Program-made: the position numbers and the translations under genes
Assembly: GCA_910587365.1 (NCBI GenBank)
Contig: CAJUKJ010000015.1
Coordinates: 1-34,619, forward strand
Length of the DNA stretch: 34,619 nucleotides
Origin: an uncultured Christensenellaceae bacterium
Lineage (GTDB): Bacteria; Bacillota; Clostridia; Christensenellales; Borkfalkiaceae
Reading direction: 5' to 3'
Notes under the pieces: generated by a model
Databases searched by the model: none
The model's input: only the letters and a program-made list of their open reading frames with translations
Told to the model about the DNA's origin: nothing
In this document: positions 24,551-33,852 of the stretch, one piece after another
Layout: every line of letters begins with the position of its first letter
Position numbering within the stretch: the stretch's first letter is position 1

Positions 24551-27500
24551 TTATTCTGTTTTGTTCTCGGCTTCGCCGGGGATTTGTTCTTCCTTTTTAC
24601 TCTTCAACAGTGAAGTAGTAACAACGAATGCACCGCTACCCAAAATTGCGACTCCGAGTACTATATCAAGCACTATTATCAAAGTTTCCCACCAAGCATA
24701 ATAGGTTATGTAATATCCGCCCTCTCCGCAACCGTTCATATTGTTTGAACGGGCAGTAGTGTAAACTATGTTTTTAACGGCATTTCTTAAAACGGTATAA
24801 TCTGCCGCCGTTGTAGGAGTCCAAGAGCTGGGCATAGTAGCAAGGTTCAAGTCGCCGCCGGCATAACACATTTGTTTCGTATCCATAAAACGTTCAGTGT
24901 TAAAGTCGGTAATAACCAACCCCTTAAAGCCCCATTCGTTCCTCAATACCTCGGTAAGAAGGCGATAGTCGCCACCCGTCCAAAGGCTGCCGATACGGTT
25001 AAATGACGACATTACGCCAAGCGCACCGCCTTCTTTTACAGCTATTTCAAAAGGCTTAAAGTAAATTTCACGCATTGACTGTTCGGTAAGCCATGTACAA
25101 ACGCCCGAACGGTGGGTTTCCTGATCGTTTACGGCGAAATGCTTAACCTGACAGTACAGTCCGCGGCTGCGGCATCCCTTTACCACTTCTGCGGCAAGCT
25201 TGCCGGAAATTAAGGGGTCTTCCGAATAATACTCAAAGTTTCTTCCCGAAAAAGGAGTACGATGAATATTTACAGCAGGCGCATACCATCCGGAGTAAGG
25301 TCTGCCGTCGCCCTTTTCGTTACCTATTAACGATTCGTTACCGACTGCCTGACCCATATCATATGCAAGTTCAACATTCCAAGTAGCGGCAATTACGCAC
25401 TCACTGGCATACGAACACGTCTGATAAACGGGGTTCTGGCTTTCGACCTGAGCCATAAAGTATACGAATCCCGCAGGTCCGTCGGAAGAGAACGCAGGCA
25501 TAAGACCTATGCTTTGAAGCGCGGTCGTCTGGAACGCACCCTTCATAGTGAAATCCATCATTTCGTTTACGGTAAGTATATTGAGATACTCTTCCCAGCG
25601 GGGGTCGTTAAAGTCTACCAGGATAGTTCCCTCTTCGTCGCGCATTACGTTTTCGTCCTCGTCGAACTGTATTAGGTTATAAACCTGCATTGTTGCGGAA
25701 GGCGAAGCTACGGTTGCCTGTTCGGGCATAGTCACGCTTGCATCTTTAACTATGGGATTATTGGTTTCCTTGCTGTTGATTAAGTCGTAGAATGCCTTAG
25801 GAACCGTTCTTTTGCTGTTATCGCCTGCAAGCACTTCGTTTACGGGGAACGTACCTGCCCAATCGTTCCTTGAAAGTAAGCTGTCCAAACCGTAGTTTTC
25901 TTCAAAGCTTACGTTATCGAAACGGTTTTCCACGGTATAGCCTGTCACGGGGTCACTTTCATACTTTATTCCTTCTTTAAGCGTGAATGTGCGCGCATCA
26001 ACTTGTGTATGCGAATTTTTCATTACCCTGACGGTATAATCGCCGGCTTCCAGCTCGTAGCCCCTGAATTTGTTATCATTTGCGTCCGAATAGTCATACG
26101 AGGCAAAGTCATACGCGTTAAAGGTTACTTCATAGTCGCGGCTTTCCCTGGGTTTGAGTTCATCGGTCTTGACAAAACCGACAAGCGTTACATATGCCTT
26201 TTCTATTCCGCCCGGATAGTACGGCGTTGTGATGTATACCTGCACAACGTCTTTACCGGCAACCGAGCCATTATTTGTTACATTTACGGTAACTGAAAAT
26301 TTCTTATCGTTTTCGCCCGTCCAGGGATTGAGTTCTTCATTTTCGCCGAACGAATACTCCTTTATATCCCAGTCAAAAGTAGTATAGGAAAGACCGTAAC
26401 CAAAAGGATATACAACGTTGTTTTTATACCACTCTTCGCCTTCGCCGCCTACAATATCCTTTGCGCCGCGCGTTTCATAATAACGGTATCCGACGTAAAT
26501 GCTCTCTTCATAATCGACGTAGTGTTCCTCTGCCGAAGGAGTCGAGTTATCGTCCAACAAATATACGTTGCCTTTGTTTACAAGATAGTCGGAGAAGTTC
26601 TGATAAGCAGGATCCTTCGTAAAATCACGCTGATAAGTATCAATAGTTCTGCCTGACGGATTAACCGTACCTTTAAGCACTCTTCCGAGAGCCATAATGC
26701 CGGACCAGCCCGGTCCGCCTATCCACACTGCGCCGTCGATTTTCGAGGATATATCCTTCATACCTTCCACAATCGTGTCGTCGTTGTCGGGAATATCGTC
26801 AAGAAAACCTAACTCAAACGAAGTTGAGCAGTTTACTATAAGAACTACCTTTGAGAAGTTATTGCATACTTCAACCAATAATTCCTGTTCGTTTTTATCA
26901 AGTTCAAGGTAGTGGTCTGCGCCGCTTATTGCGCCGTCAATGGGCTTTGTACCGTCAAGCATTGTACGGGGCAAGTCGAACGATTCGCCGCCTATACGGG
27001 TAATAACCACCAAAGCCGCGTCGGAATATTCGCCTATGTAGCTTTTAAGTCCGCCCGAATACTTACCGAGAGGGGTTTCGCCCGTAGCAAAGCCCGGTAC
27101 CGTACCCCTTGCATTATCCATCTTAGGATTTTCGCCTCTGCCGGAGCCTGAGGAGGAGCTTTCATAAAAGCTTTTAAGTTTGGGATTACAACTGAACCCC
27201 GCGTCTTCCAGGCTGTCATAAATTGTGGGGGTTTCATTGGTAATCTTAAACGCGCCCGAACCCGAACCGCCGTAAGAAAGATTTACCGAGTTTTTGCCGA
27301 ATACCGAAATCTTTTTAACGTCCTTGAAAGGCAGAACGTCGTTTTCGTTTTTGAGCAGAACTATACCCTCTTCGCAAATTTTCTCGTTCAGTTTGTTCGC
27401 CTTTTCGAATGCGTCGGCTTTATCATCGTAATCGGATTCATAATAAATTCCGCCGCCGAAGTTTTTTGTTGTTCTTTTCCCCAATGCAGAAATAAACAAA

Positions 27501-27619
27501 TCATAAAGCAATGTATTTGCAACAATGGTAATCGTTAAAAACAATGCGAATACCACTGAGGAAACTATCGCCCATATTTTCGTTCTTTTATAATGAAATA
27601 TTCTTTTGAAAAAATTCAT
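24551..27619 (-). CDS. Double-anchored, domain-swapped GH3 glycosidase (module A)
   Basis: The 1022-residue paralogue of the gene at 13681-16860 has the same plan: an N-terminal helix (about 14-37), GH3_C-type domain (GGSGSG loop), FnIII-like domain (PFGYGLSYTTF), catalytic domain, and a C-terminal helix (about 979-1003) with a charged tail. Conserved catalytic features are SSDGPAG, GRNFEYYSED, Lys826-His827 (VKHFAVND) and nucleophile Asp905 (ITDFN), so it should be active. Two membrane helices at opposite ends hold the whole enzyme as an external loop close to the membrane. Its ATG follows GAGGTGC and lies 11 bases after the lipoprotein gene's stop. A strong terminator follows. Beta-glucosidase or beta-xylosidase activity is the commonest for the family, but specificity is not readable. 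Confidence 0.93.
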   Translation of the reverse strand: MNFFKRIFHYKRTKIWAIVSSVVFALFLTITIVANTLLYDLFISALGKRTTKNFGGGIYYESDYDDKADAFEKANKLNEKICEEGIVLLKNENDVLPFKDVKKISVFGKNSVNLSYGGSGSGAFKITNETPTIYDSLEDAGFSCNPKLKSFYESSSSGSGRGENPKMDNARGTVPGFATGETPLGKYSGGLKSYIGEYSDAALVVITRIGGESFDLPRTMLDGTKPIDGAISGADHYLELDKNEQELLVEVCNNFSKVVLIVNCSTSFELGFLDDIPDNDDTIVEGMKDISSKIDGAVWIGGPGWSGIMALGRVLKGTVNPSGRTIDTYQRDFTKDPAYQNFSDYLVNKGNVYLLDDNSTPSAEEHYVDYEESIYVGYRYYETRGAKDIVGGEGEEWYKNNVVYPFGYGLSYTTFDWDIKEYSFGENEELNPWTGENDKKFSVTVNVTNNGSVAGKDVVQVYITTPYYPGGIEKAYVTLVGFVKTDELKPRESRDYEVTFNAYDFASYDYSDANDNKFRGYELEAGDYTVRVMKNSHTQVDARTFTLKEGIKYESDPVTGYTVENRFDNVSFEENYGLDSLLSRNDWAGTFPVNEVLAGDNSKRTVPKAFYDLINSKETNNPIVKDASVTMPEQATVASPSATMQVYNLIQFDEDENVMRDEEGTILVDFNDPRWEEYLNILTVNEMMDFTMKGAFQTTALQSIGLMPAFSSDGPAGFVYFMAQVESQNPVYQTCSYASECVIAATWNVELAYDMGQAVGNESLIGNEKGDGRPYSGWYAPAVNIHRTPFSGRNFEYYSEDPLISGKLAAEVVKGCRSRGLYCQVKHFAVNDQETHRSGVCTWLTEQSMREIYFKPFEIAVKEGGALGVMSSFNRIGSLWTGGDYRLLTEVLRNEWGFKGLVITDFNTERFMDTKQMCYAGGDLNLATMPSSWTPTTAADYTVLRNAVKNIVYTTARSNNMNGCGEGGYYITYYAWWETLIIVLDIVLGVAILGSGAFVVTTSLLKSKKEEQIPGEAENKTE

Positions 27620-27630
27620 AAATGCACCTC

Positions 27631-29340
27631 TTATTGTCCGAACTCGTTCGCCGTTTTAGGATCCCAGTTAAGGTTTGCCGACGTTGTTATTTTAATGCAG
27701 TCTATAACGGGCGCGGTAGTAGTTCTGGTACCGCCTGCGGGAACGTTATTGAGCGCAGTAAAGCTTAAGGTATTAGTACCCTTTTTAAGATTGAGATTCA
27801 ACGTTATCACGTGGTCGGTAAACGGTCTTCTGCCTGCCGTATCGGGGAAGAGGTCGCCGCCTACGTCGGTAATTTCGATTACGTCGTAGTCAATCGGTTT
27901 ACCGTTAATAGAAATATCGTAAGTCGAAATATCTGTTCCGTTAGCCGTTGTGGATTCCGTATAGCTTATAGGTGCGAGAGCGAATTTTCCCTGTCCGTCG
28001 TCGGCGGTAATTCTGAACGTAAGCTTTGCGTCGTTCACGTCCCTGTCGGATTGTATTACGAAATCGATATTGAGTCCGTAAACAAACAGGTAAGTCAGAT
28101 AGTAGCCGTTGCTTGCATTCACACCCAACGAATCGGGAGGAACTCCGTCAACCATATCCGGGCCGTTTGAACCGCCCGAAGCTCCCATACCCTGTTTGCC
28201 GTCGAGATTTACATGCTCCGCTTCAAAGATGTACGTTCCCGTCCACTTTGCAAACAATTCGGTATCGCCCCTGACAGCCGCGCTGAAATCGTATGCGGCA
28301 GTACATTCTTTATCGGTATACCAACCGCCGAATGTAAAGTTTTGCGACTGGTGTCCCTTCGTACTGACGTCAGCCCTCTTGGGATTGGCAGGCGCGTTTA
28401 CGGTTTTGCCTTCCGCAACCGTTTGCGTGGTTGTCTGAGGTTCGGCACCGTAATTCATATTAAACGTTACCGTATAAGTTGTAGCGGTATCCGATATCCA
28501 GCTTGCATAAACCGTAATTTTTTCTTTGATTTCCGCATTATAGTCTACACGGGTAGTGCATGCCGCATCCAAATACCATCCGTCGAAGGTATACCCTTCC
28601 CTTGCCGCAGGGGTTACGTCAGGATTCAATTTACCGTTGAGGGTAAATCCGTCGGTCTTGCTTCCGCCTGCATAGTTGTCGTCGTAAACTACTGATATTT
28701 TTTCTATCCATTTAGCATAAACGGTCGTATCAGCCATAATGGGGTTCATTTCAAAGTTGAACGCCGTATTAAATTCATCGTCTTTAAACCATCCGCCGAA
28801 GTCATAGCCTTCACGCACGGGAGGCTCGGGTTGTTCCGCCTTGCTTGCGGAAGCAACAAATTGGTCGGGAACGGTATTTTCCGCTTCATATCCCAAATCG
28901 AATTTTACGCTGTATTTTGCAACGCCTACTTCTATCTGGTATCTGACCGTCGCACCTTCAAAAGCAACCATAACGAATTTGTGACCGGCAGAACCCATAC
29001 CGGGCGCCGTTACGGTAACTCTTTCATCGGTAAAAGGAACGGTTTCCTTTGTTCCGTCTTTATAAGTTACGGCAAGCACGCCGTCGGAATATGCCAACTG
29101 TTCGTTGAACGCATAGTACAGCTTTTTGGGAGTTGTCGCTATTTCCAGTTTTTCGACGTTGGAAATTACAACAGTCATTTTTGTGCCGCAGTTATCGCAC
29201 TTTCCGTTACCGTCTCTGTCAATATGGCTTATGCACGTTAATGAAACCACGCAACCGCCAAACGTTATGGCTGCCGCAGATATTAACGAACAAACCGAAA
29301 GCGCGACCGCACGGGCTTTTTTTCTGTGTCCTTTCTCCAT
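27631..29340 (-). CDS. InlB-repeat lipoprotein with CBM-like C-terminus (module A)
   Basis: The 569-residue protein has a lysine/arginine-rich signal with lipobox FGGC (Cys30). Next is a short Cys-containing motif, HIDRDGNGKCDNCG, of the DxDGxGxCDxCG type found at the start of many clostridial surface proteins. An Ig-like region (about 60-140) precedes three InlB-type repeats (FGGWFKDDE...AKW, FDGWYLDAA...ASW, FGGWYTDKE...AKW). The C-terminal domain starts with YIFEAEHVNLDG, like CBM6/35-type modules, and ends APVIDCIKI. The last part resembles the paralogue at 16875-18545; the front differs in having the Cys motif and Ig-like region in place of one repeat. AGGAG lies before the ATG. A glycan-binding partner of the flanking GH3 enzymes is the likely role (inference). 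Confidence 0.88.
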   Translation of the reverse strand: MEKGHRKKARAVALSVCSLISAAAITFGGCVVSLTCISHIDRDGNGKCDNCGTKMTVVISNVEKLEIATTPKKLYYAFNEQLAYSDGVLAVTYKDGTKETVPFTDERVTVTAPGMGSAGHKFVMVAFEGATVRYQIEVGVAKYSVKFDLGYEAENTVPDQFVASASKAEQPEPPVREGYDFGGWFKDDEFNTAFNFEMNPIMADTTVYAKWIEKISVVYDDNYAGGSKTDGFTLNGKLNPDVTPAAREGYTFDGWYLDAACTTRVDYNAEIKEKITVYASWISDTATTYTVTFNMNYGAEPQTTTQTVAEGKTVNAPANPKRADVSTKGHQSQNFTFGGWYTDKECTAAYDFSAAVRGDTELFAKWTGTYIFEAEHVNLDGKQGMGASGGSNGPDMVDGVPPDSLGVNASNGYYLTYLFVYGLNIDFVIQSDRDVNDAKLTFRITADDGQGKFALAPISYTESTTANGTDISTYDISINGKPIDYDVIEITDVGGDLFPDTAGRRPFTDHVITLNLNLKKGTNTLSFTALNNVPAGGTRTTTAPVIDCIKITTSANLNWDPKTANEFGQ

Positions 29341-29379
29341 AAAATTTACTCCTGTTTTTATTTGAACTTACAAAATATA

Positions 29380-29405
29380 CAGCCCCGAATTAAGCTTCGG
29401 GGCTG
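29380..29405 (-). other. Hairpin in the GH3-lipoprotein gap, module A
   Basis: A perfect 10-bp stem (CAGCCCCGAA with TTCGGGGCTG) with a 6-base loop lies in the 96-base gap and is followed on the minus strand by TATATTTTG. It could act as a partial terminator that lowers expression of the lipoprotein and second GH3 relative to the stalked GH3. Module B has a hairpin in the same gap. Confidence 0.6.
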
Positions 29406-29436
29406 CAATTAGCTCTACATCAGACTAATCAATCAA

Positions 29437-32400
29437 TTAATCTTCTTTCTTTAAACCCCTGCGAACCAAGACAAATCCGCCGATTAAAGCGAACGCTGCT
29501 ACCATTGTAACAATGCCCGTAACTCCGATAGAGGAATTACATCCGCCGCCTTTTTCGCCTTGCGCGCCAGTATCGCCCTTATCGCCCTGAGGTCCCTGAG
29601 GTCCGGTTGCACCTGTATCGCCCTTGTCGCCTTTAAGGTCTTCCAGATTAGCTACGTCAGTCCATTCGCCGCCGTTGATACTTGCCTGGATTTTGCCGTC
29701 CTGTACGCGGAATTCGATTTCGTCGGGAATTGCAACGAATTTAGCCGTAAGAGTCAAATCTTCGTTTACCGCCTGTGATAAATCGAACTTCGTTTCGCCG
29801 TTGTACCAGCCGTCGAACTTCATACCTTCGGGTGCTTCGGGTGCTTCTAACGTTAACGTAGAACCCTTTTCAACCTTGGTTGCAACACCGTCCACAGTTA
29901 CCGTTACAAGCTCGCCTACGGTAAGCTTTACGGTTGACTTAGCGTTCATCGTGCTTACATTTACTACAAGGTTACCCCACCAATATTGGGTAGACTGGGT
30001 TTTGATTGCATAATTTATGGTCACGTTGTACTCGCCTGCCGTAGTGGGCGTACCTGTTATTTTGCCTGTTGCCGCGTCAAAGGTAAGTCCTTCGGGAAGT
30101 CCGGTTACAGTAGCGGTAATTTCGCCGATGCCGTCACGCTCCCAGCCTTGAACGGGTCTGCCCCAAACTGTGTATTGCTTAGGCTCGCCTACGTCGTCAA
30201 GCTCCCAGTAGCTCTGGGATACGGTTGCTTCATATGCCGTTCCTTTTGCCAAAGTCGTTGCGCCGGTATACGTTGCGGAAGATACTATTTCAACGGGTAT
30301 TTTAATTTCTTTATTTGCCCAGTTATCATAGCTTACTTTCAGCGTTATATCGCCCTTCTCGCCTACTACCGTCCTGTTGTTGCCACTGAACGTCAGAGTC
30401 GTAGCGTTGAAAGTAACGCCTGCGGGAAGTTTGCTTGACTTAACCTCTACTTCGACCCTATTCATATCTTCAAAGTATGTTTCAAGTACCGTTGAGAAAT
30501 TTACGCCTGCGGGAATTTTAACGGTGTTTACGGGCATGTTCTTTATGAAGTCCGCACCGTTATCCATAGCGTTGGAACGGGCATGGGTATAAAGCATTTC
30601 CATAGCTCTCGTTCTCATATAGTAGTACTGAATTTCAGCCTGTTTCTTTTCAGCTGCGTTGGTGCTGTCCATAGAAATAAATTCGGTTTCGGAATACGTT
30701 TTAGTTTCCTTATTGAATTTACCTACCTTGACGCCGCCTTTACCGCCACGCAGGGTTGCATCCCATTTGCCGTCGCCTGTAAAGCCTTTATCGCCGAGAG
30801 GAATATTTACACCCGCACGGAGGAATACTTCAATATTGTTATCAAGTCCGCCTACCGAACCTACCTGATAGTCTGTAACGACAGAGCCGTCAAAGCCCCA
30901 TTCATTACGGAGAATCTGGGTTTGTAAAGCGTAATGCTCGGTATTGTTTGCCATACCTATGCGGTTGAAGCCGGTCATTATACCGGTAGCTCCGCCTTCT
31001 ACCACTGCGTATTCGTAGTTTCTTAAGTAGTTTTCACGTATGGTCTGTTCGTCAGCCCAGACAGAGCTGTTGTTTCTTGCGGTTTCCTGGTCGTTTAATG
31101 CAAAGTGTTTGCAGTAAGGATATACGCCGCCCTGGTTGGTTCCCTGCAGGAGAGCCGCTACTATAAGTCCGCCCTGAACGCCGTCCTGCGAATAATACTC
31201 GAAGTTTCTGCCCGAGAAAGGCGAACGGTGGATATTCATAGAAGGTGCGTACCAGCCATTATAACCGTTCCACATACCTTCTTCGCCGATAAGTTTACCT
31301 ATTCTGTAAACAAGGTCTACGTTATAGGTCATTGCAAGGTTCTGCGAAGATACCCAGTATCTTGTTCCGGACCTGCCTCTCTGATGCTGATAACCGTCCT
31401 TGGTCTGGTTACCAATGGTGCAAGGTCCGTCAGCGTCAACTGCTTCCTCTTTACCGAAACGTGCAAGCTCCGCAGTTTTGAAGTAACCGGTTCTCGTAAG
31501 CTTCTGCATTTCGGAATATGTAAGCTGGTTCATAAACATTTCCCACGCCTTAGCGGGAGTTTTGCCAACGAAATCGGTAACTGCGGTATCTTCCACAGTC
31601 AGCGTAGTGTCATCATCGGCAGGGTCGAGTCCCATCATATCCGTAAGACGGTACTTAACTTCGCCCTTGTCGTCCGCTGCCTGCGTCCAACTTTCGGGAA
31701 TAACTGCGTCCTTAGCCCAAAGCTCGTGAGTATCGTCGTCGCCGCCGAACACGAAGCCCCAGCTATACTTATCCGCAACTTCCTTTTTAGTGACTTTAAG
31801 ATTATCCGCTTTACCTTCGAGGATAGGGTTATCTACGGATGCGTTCTTCTCGATATTGTAGTCATCCGCCGTGGGAGCCTTAGGGAAGGTGCCAACCATA
31901 TCCGCCCTTGACAAAATAGTCATTGTGGGGCTAATGGAAGCATAGTTGTAGTATGCTTTGTCATCTTCCGAATCGATGAATACGTTGGTAATGTCAGCTC
32001 CCGTTGCAGGATGCTTGGTTACATTCTGCGGAATAGCAGTTCCGTCCTGACCTTCTGCGCCAAGCGTTAATGTTACGCTATTGCCGACCACAGTATGAGA
32101 GTCTTTTCTCGCGCTGAACACATAATCGCCTGCATCGATTTCGTATCCGACGTGTCCATTTTTGTTTGCATCGAGATAGTCATACGCAGCGATATCGTAA
32201 AGGTCGAAGGACATCGTATAAGTCTTTGATTCCTGAGGTGCAAGATTGTCCGTCTTTATATAGGTTACAAGCTGGCAAGCTGCTTTTTCAATGCCGCCCT
32301 TAGTATAAGGAGCCGAAAGATAAAGCTCAACTACGTCCTTACCTGCATAAACACTACCCGCATTTTTAACGGTTATGCTTGCGGTAAACTTGACGTTTTC

Positions 32401-33702
32401 GCCCTCGCCCTCTTTAGTGACAGAGAAATTTGACCACTCAAAGTTAGTATAGGAAAGTCCGTATCCGAAAGGATAAACGACGTTTCTGTTATACCAGTCG
32501 TCTGCGTCCGTATAGGGATTGGGGCGAACTCCGGCGTCATTTGCCTTACCGTTTATATCATCGCTTTCCAAAACGGCTTTGGTCGCCGCCGCGGTTAAAT
32601 CGACTTTGGTGTCATCGGTAGCTTTAATCTGTCCGTACATCGTTTCGTAGTACTTGTATCCGAGATAAATGCCTTCTTCATATTCTATCTGAGGAACGCC
32701 GCCCATACTGCTGACGTTGCCGTTTTGGCTGTTGTTACCGAAATTTTTAAAGGTGGGATCTACCTTGAAGTCGGTAGTATAAATATCAACCGTTCTGCCG
32801 GAAGGGTTAGCCTTACCCGTAAGAATATCTATTACGCCGTCAAATCCGTAGTCGCCCGTCTGTCCTATGTTAAGTATTGCATTTATTTTGGGGTTGTTCT
32901 TTATTTCGCCCATCTCGATGATGTTGCCGCTGTTAAGAAGCAGAACTACCTTGTTAAAATGCTTTGTTACGTGATCGATAAGCTGTTCTTCATTATAAGA
33001 CAGTTCAAGATAGTGTTCGGAATTGTCCTGAACAAGTTTACCGTCGGCATCAGGACGAAGTCTGCCCTTTACACTGTGTGTTCCAAGGTCAGAACCTTCG
33101 CCGCCCAAACGGTTGATTATAATTACAGCCGCGTCGCTGTATCTTGAATATGTAGAGGTCAACGCCGTCGTATAATAGCTTTGAGGAAGCTCTTTATCCT
33201 CATAAGTCGGGGTTGTGTACTGTGAAATTTTACTGGGCGAACCACCCGAGTATTTTTCATACAACGCTTTAAGTTTGGGGTTAATTTCTATACCCTTGCT
33301 CTTCCAAGATGTATAGATGTCGCCATCGTCCTGCAATTCGCTTGAACCCGAACCTGTACCGCCATAGCCGTAAGCGTCGGAAGCAACACCGAATACGCTT
33401 ATGCGCTTCATGTCAGTATAGGGTAAGGGATTTACCGTACCGTTTTCGCCGCCACCGTTCTTCAACAGAATTGCCGATTCTTGCGCAGCTTCGATATTGA
33501 CCTTTTTGGTTTCGGCCAACAACTCTTCGTTACTCGTGAACTCAGAGTAATAATAGCCGCCGTTTGCTCCGAGCCTAAGATGCTCGCTTACACCCTGCAT
33601 AGCAGAGGCTGCAAGCGTACTTACGCCCATCGAAGCCGCAAGGGTCATTCCGACTGCTGCAACTGCGATTTTTTTCGCAGTCTTTTTTGTTTTACTCATC
33701 AT
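29437..33702 (-). CDS. Giant stalked GH3 glycosidase with collagen-like repeat (module A)
   Basis: The 1421-residue protein has an N-terminal signal peptide, GH3_C-type domain first (GGTGSG loop), an FnIII-like domain (PFGYGLSYTNF), then the catalytic domain. DADGPC, GRNFEYYSQD, Lys865-His866 (CKHFALND) and nucleophile Asp944 (VTDYQ) are all present. C-terminal additions are He_PIG-like domains (about 1080-1125 and 1190-1235), one InlB-type repeat (about 1260-1330, FDGWYNGETKF), then about ten Gly-X-Y triplets (about 1357-1387). The chain ends with GCNSSIG, a membrane helix and RRGLKKED. The paralogue at 18687-23153 shares the stalk and anchor but keeps KHS where this has KHF. GGAGG precedes two adjacent ATGs; the first is taken. 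It should be an exposed glycosidase tethered at a distance from the membrane. Confidence 0.92.
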   Translation of the reverse strand: MMSKTKKTAKKIAVAAVGMTLAASMGVSTLAASAMQGVSEHLRLGANGGYYYSEFTSNEELLAETKKVNIEAAQESAILLKNGGGENGTVNPLPYTDMKRISVFGVASDAYGYGGTGSGSSELQDDGDIYTSWKSKGIEINPKLKALYEKYSGGSPSKISQYTTPTYEDKELPQSYYTTALTSTYSRYSDAAVIIINRLGGEGSDLGTHSVKGRLRPDADGKLVQDNSEHYLELSYNEEQLIDHVTKHFNKVVLLLNSGNIIEMGEIKNNPKINAILNIGQTGDYGFDGVIDILTGKANPSGRTVDIYTTDFKVDPTFKNFGNNSQNGNVSSMGGVPQIEYEEGIYLGYKYYETMYGQIKATDDTKVDLTAAATKAVLESDDINGKANDAGVRPNPYTDADDWYNRNVVYPFGYGLSYTNFEWSNFSVTKEGEGENVKFTASITVKNAGSVYAGKDVVELYLSAPYTKGGIEKAACQLVTYIKTDNLAPQESKTYTMSFDLYDIAAYDYLDANKNGHVGYEIDAGDYVFSARKDSHTVVGNSVTLTLGAEGQDGTAIPQNVTKHPATGADITNVFIDSEDDKAYYNYASISPTMTILSRADMVGTFPKAPTADDYNIEKNASVDNPILEGKADNLKVTKKEVADKYSWGFVFGGDDDTHELWAKDAVIPESWTQAADDKGEVKYRLTDMMGLDPADDDTTLTVEDTAVTDFVGKTPAKAWEMFMNQLTYSEMQKLTRTGYFKTAELARFGKEEAVDADGPCTIGNQTKDGYQHQRGRSGTRYWVSSQNLAMTYNVDLVYRIGKLIGEEGMWNGYNGWYAPSMNIHRSPFSGRNFEYYSQDGVQGGLIVAALLQGTNQGGVYPYCKHFALNDQETARNNSSVWADEQTIRENYLRNYEYAVVEGGATGIMTGFNRIGMANNTEHYALQTQILRNEWGFDGSVVTDYQVGSVGGLDNNIEVFLRAGVNIPLGDKGFTGDGKWDATLRGGKGGVKVGKFNKETKTYSETEFISMDSTNAAEKKQAEIQYYYMRTRAMEMLYTHARSNAMDNGADFIKNMPVNTVKIPAGVNFSTVLETYFEDMNRVEVEVKSSKLPAGVTFNATTLTFSGNNRTVVGEKGDITLKVSYDNWANKEIKIPVEIVSSATYTGATTLAKGTAYEATVSQSYWELDDVGEPKQYTVWGRPVQGWERDGIGEITATVTGLPEGLTFDAATGKITGTPTTAGEYNVTINYAIKTQSTQYWWGNLVVNVSTMNAKSTVKLTVGELVTVTVDGVATKVEKGSTLTLEAPEAPEGMKFDGWYNGETKFDLSQAVNEDLTLTAKFVAIPDEIEFRVQDGKIQASINGGEWTDVANLEDLKGDKGDTGATGPQGPQGDKGDTGAQGEKGGGCNSSIGVTGIVTMVAAFALIGGFVLVRRGLKKED
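29545..29632 (-). repeat. Short tandem repeats encoding the collagen-like stalk
   Basis: Imperfect 9-base units encode GDK, GDT, GAT, GPQ and GEK triplets. The final triplets (GDTGAQGEKG) are identical in protein to those of the module B enzyme. Confidence 0.75.
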
Positions 33703-33757
33703 AAAACATTTCCTCCATTTTTAGTTTTTTAGTAGTATGGCAAGTACTACTTATTTA

Positions 33758-33824
33758 AGTCTAACATACCTCTGTAAAACTTCAATACTTTTGCATACTT
33801 TGCAGTCGAAATTCCATAGTTTGC
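33758..33824 (-). promoter_or_regulatory. Direct repeats and weak promoter upstream of stalked GH3, module A
   Basis: On the minus strand GCAAACTAT (33816-33824) and GCAAAGTAT (33795-33803) are 9-base direct repeats with a 12-base spacer, the 21-base period typical of LytTR-family sites. A third, looser copy (GCAAAAGTAT, 33785-33794) adjoins. A weak TTGAAG (33780-33785) with TAGACT (33758-33763) 16 bases away could be the promoter. Repeats and spacing are seen; LytTR binding is inferred. Confidence 0.5.
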
Positions 33825-33852
33825 AAAAACATCGCTTTTATCCGATATTTCT

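Noticed and set aside
31105..31911. Plus-strand frame of 268 codons inside the module A stalked GH3 gene
   Set aside because: It is antisense to the catalytic and linker regions of a well-supported GH3 gene and shows no family motif.
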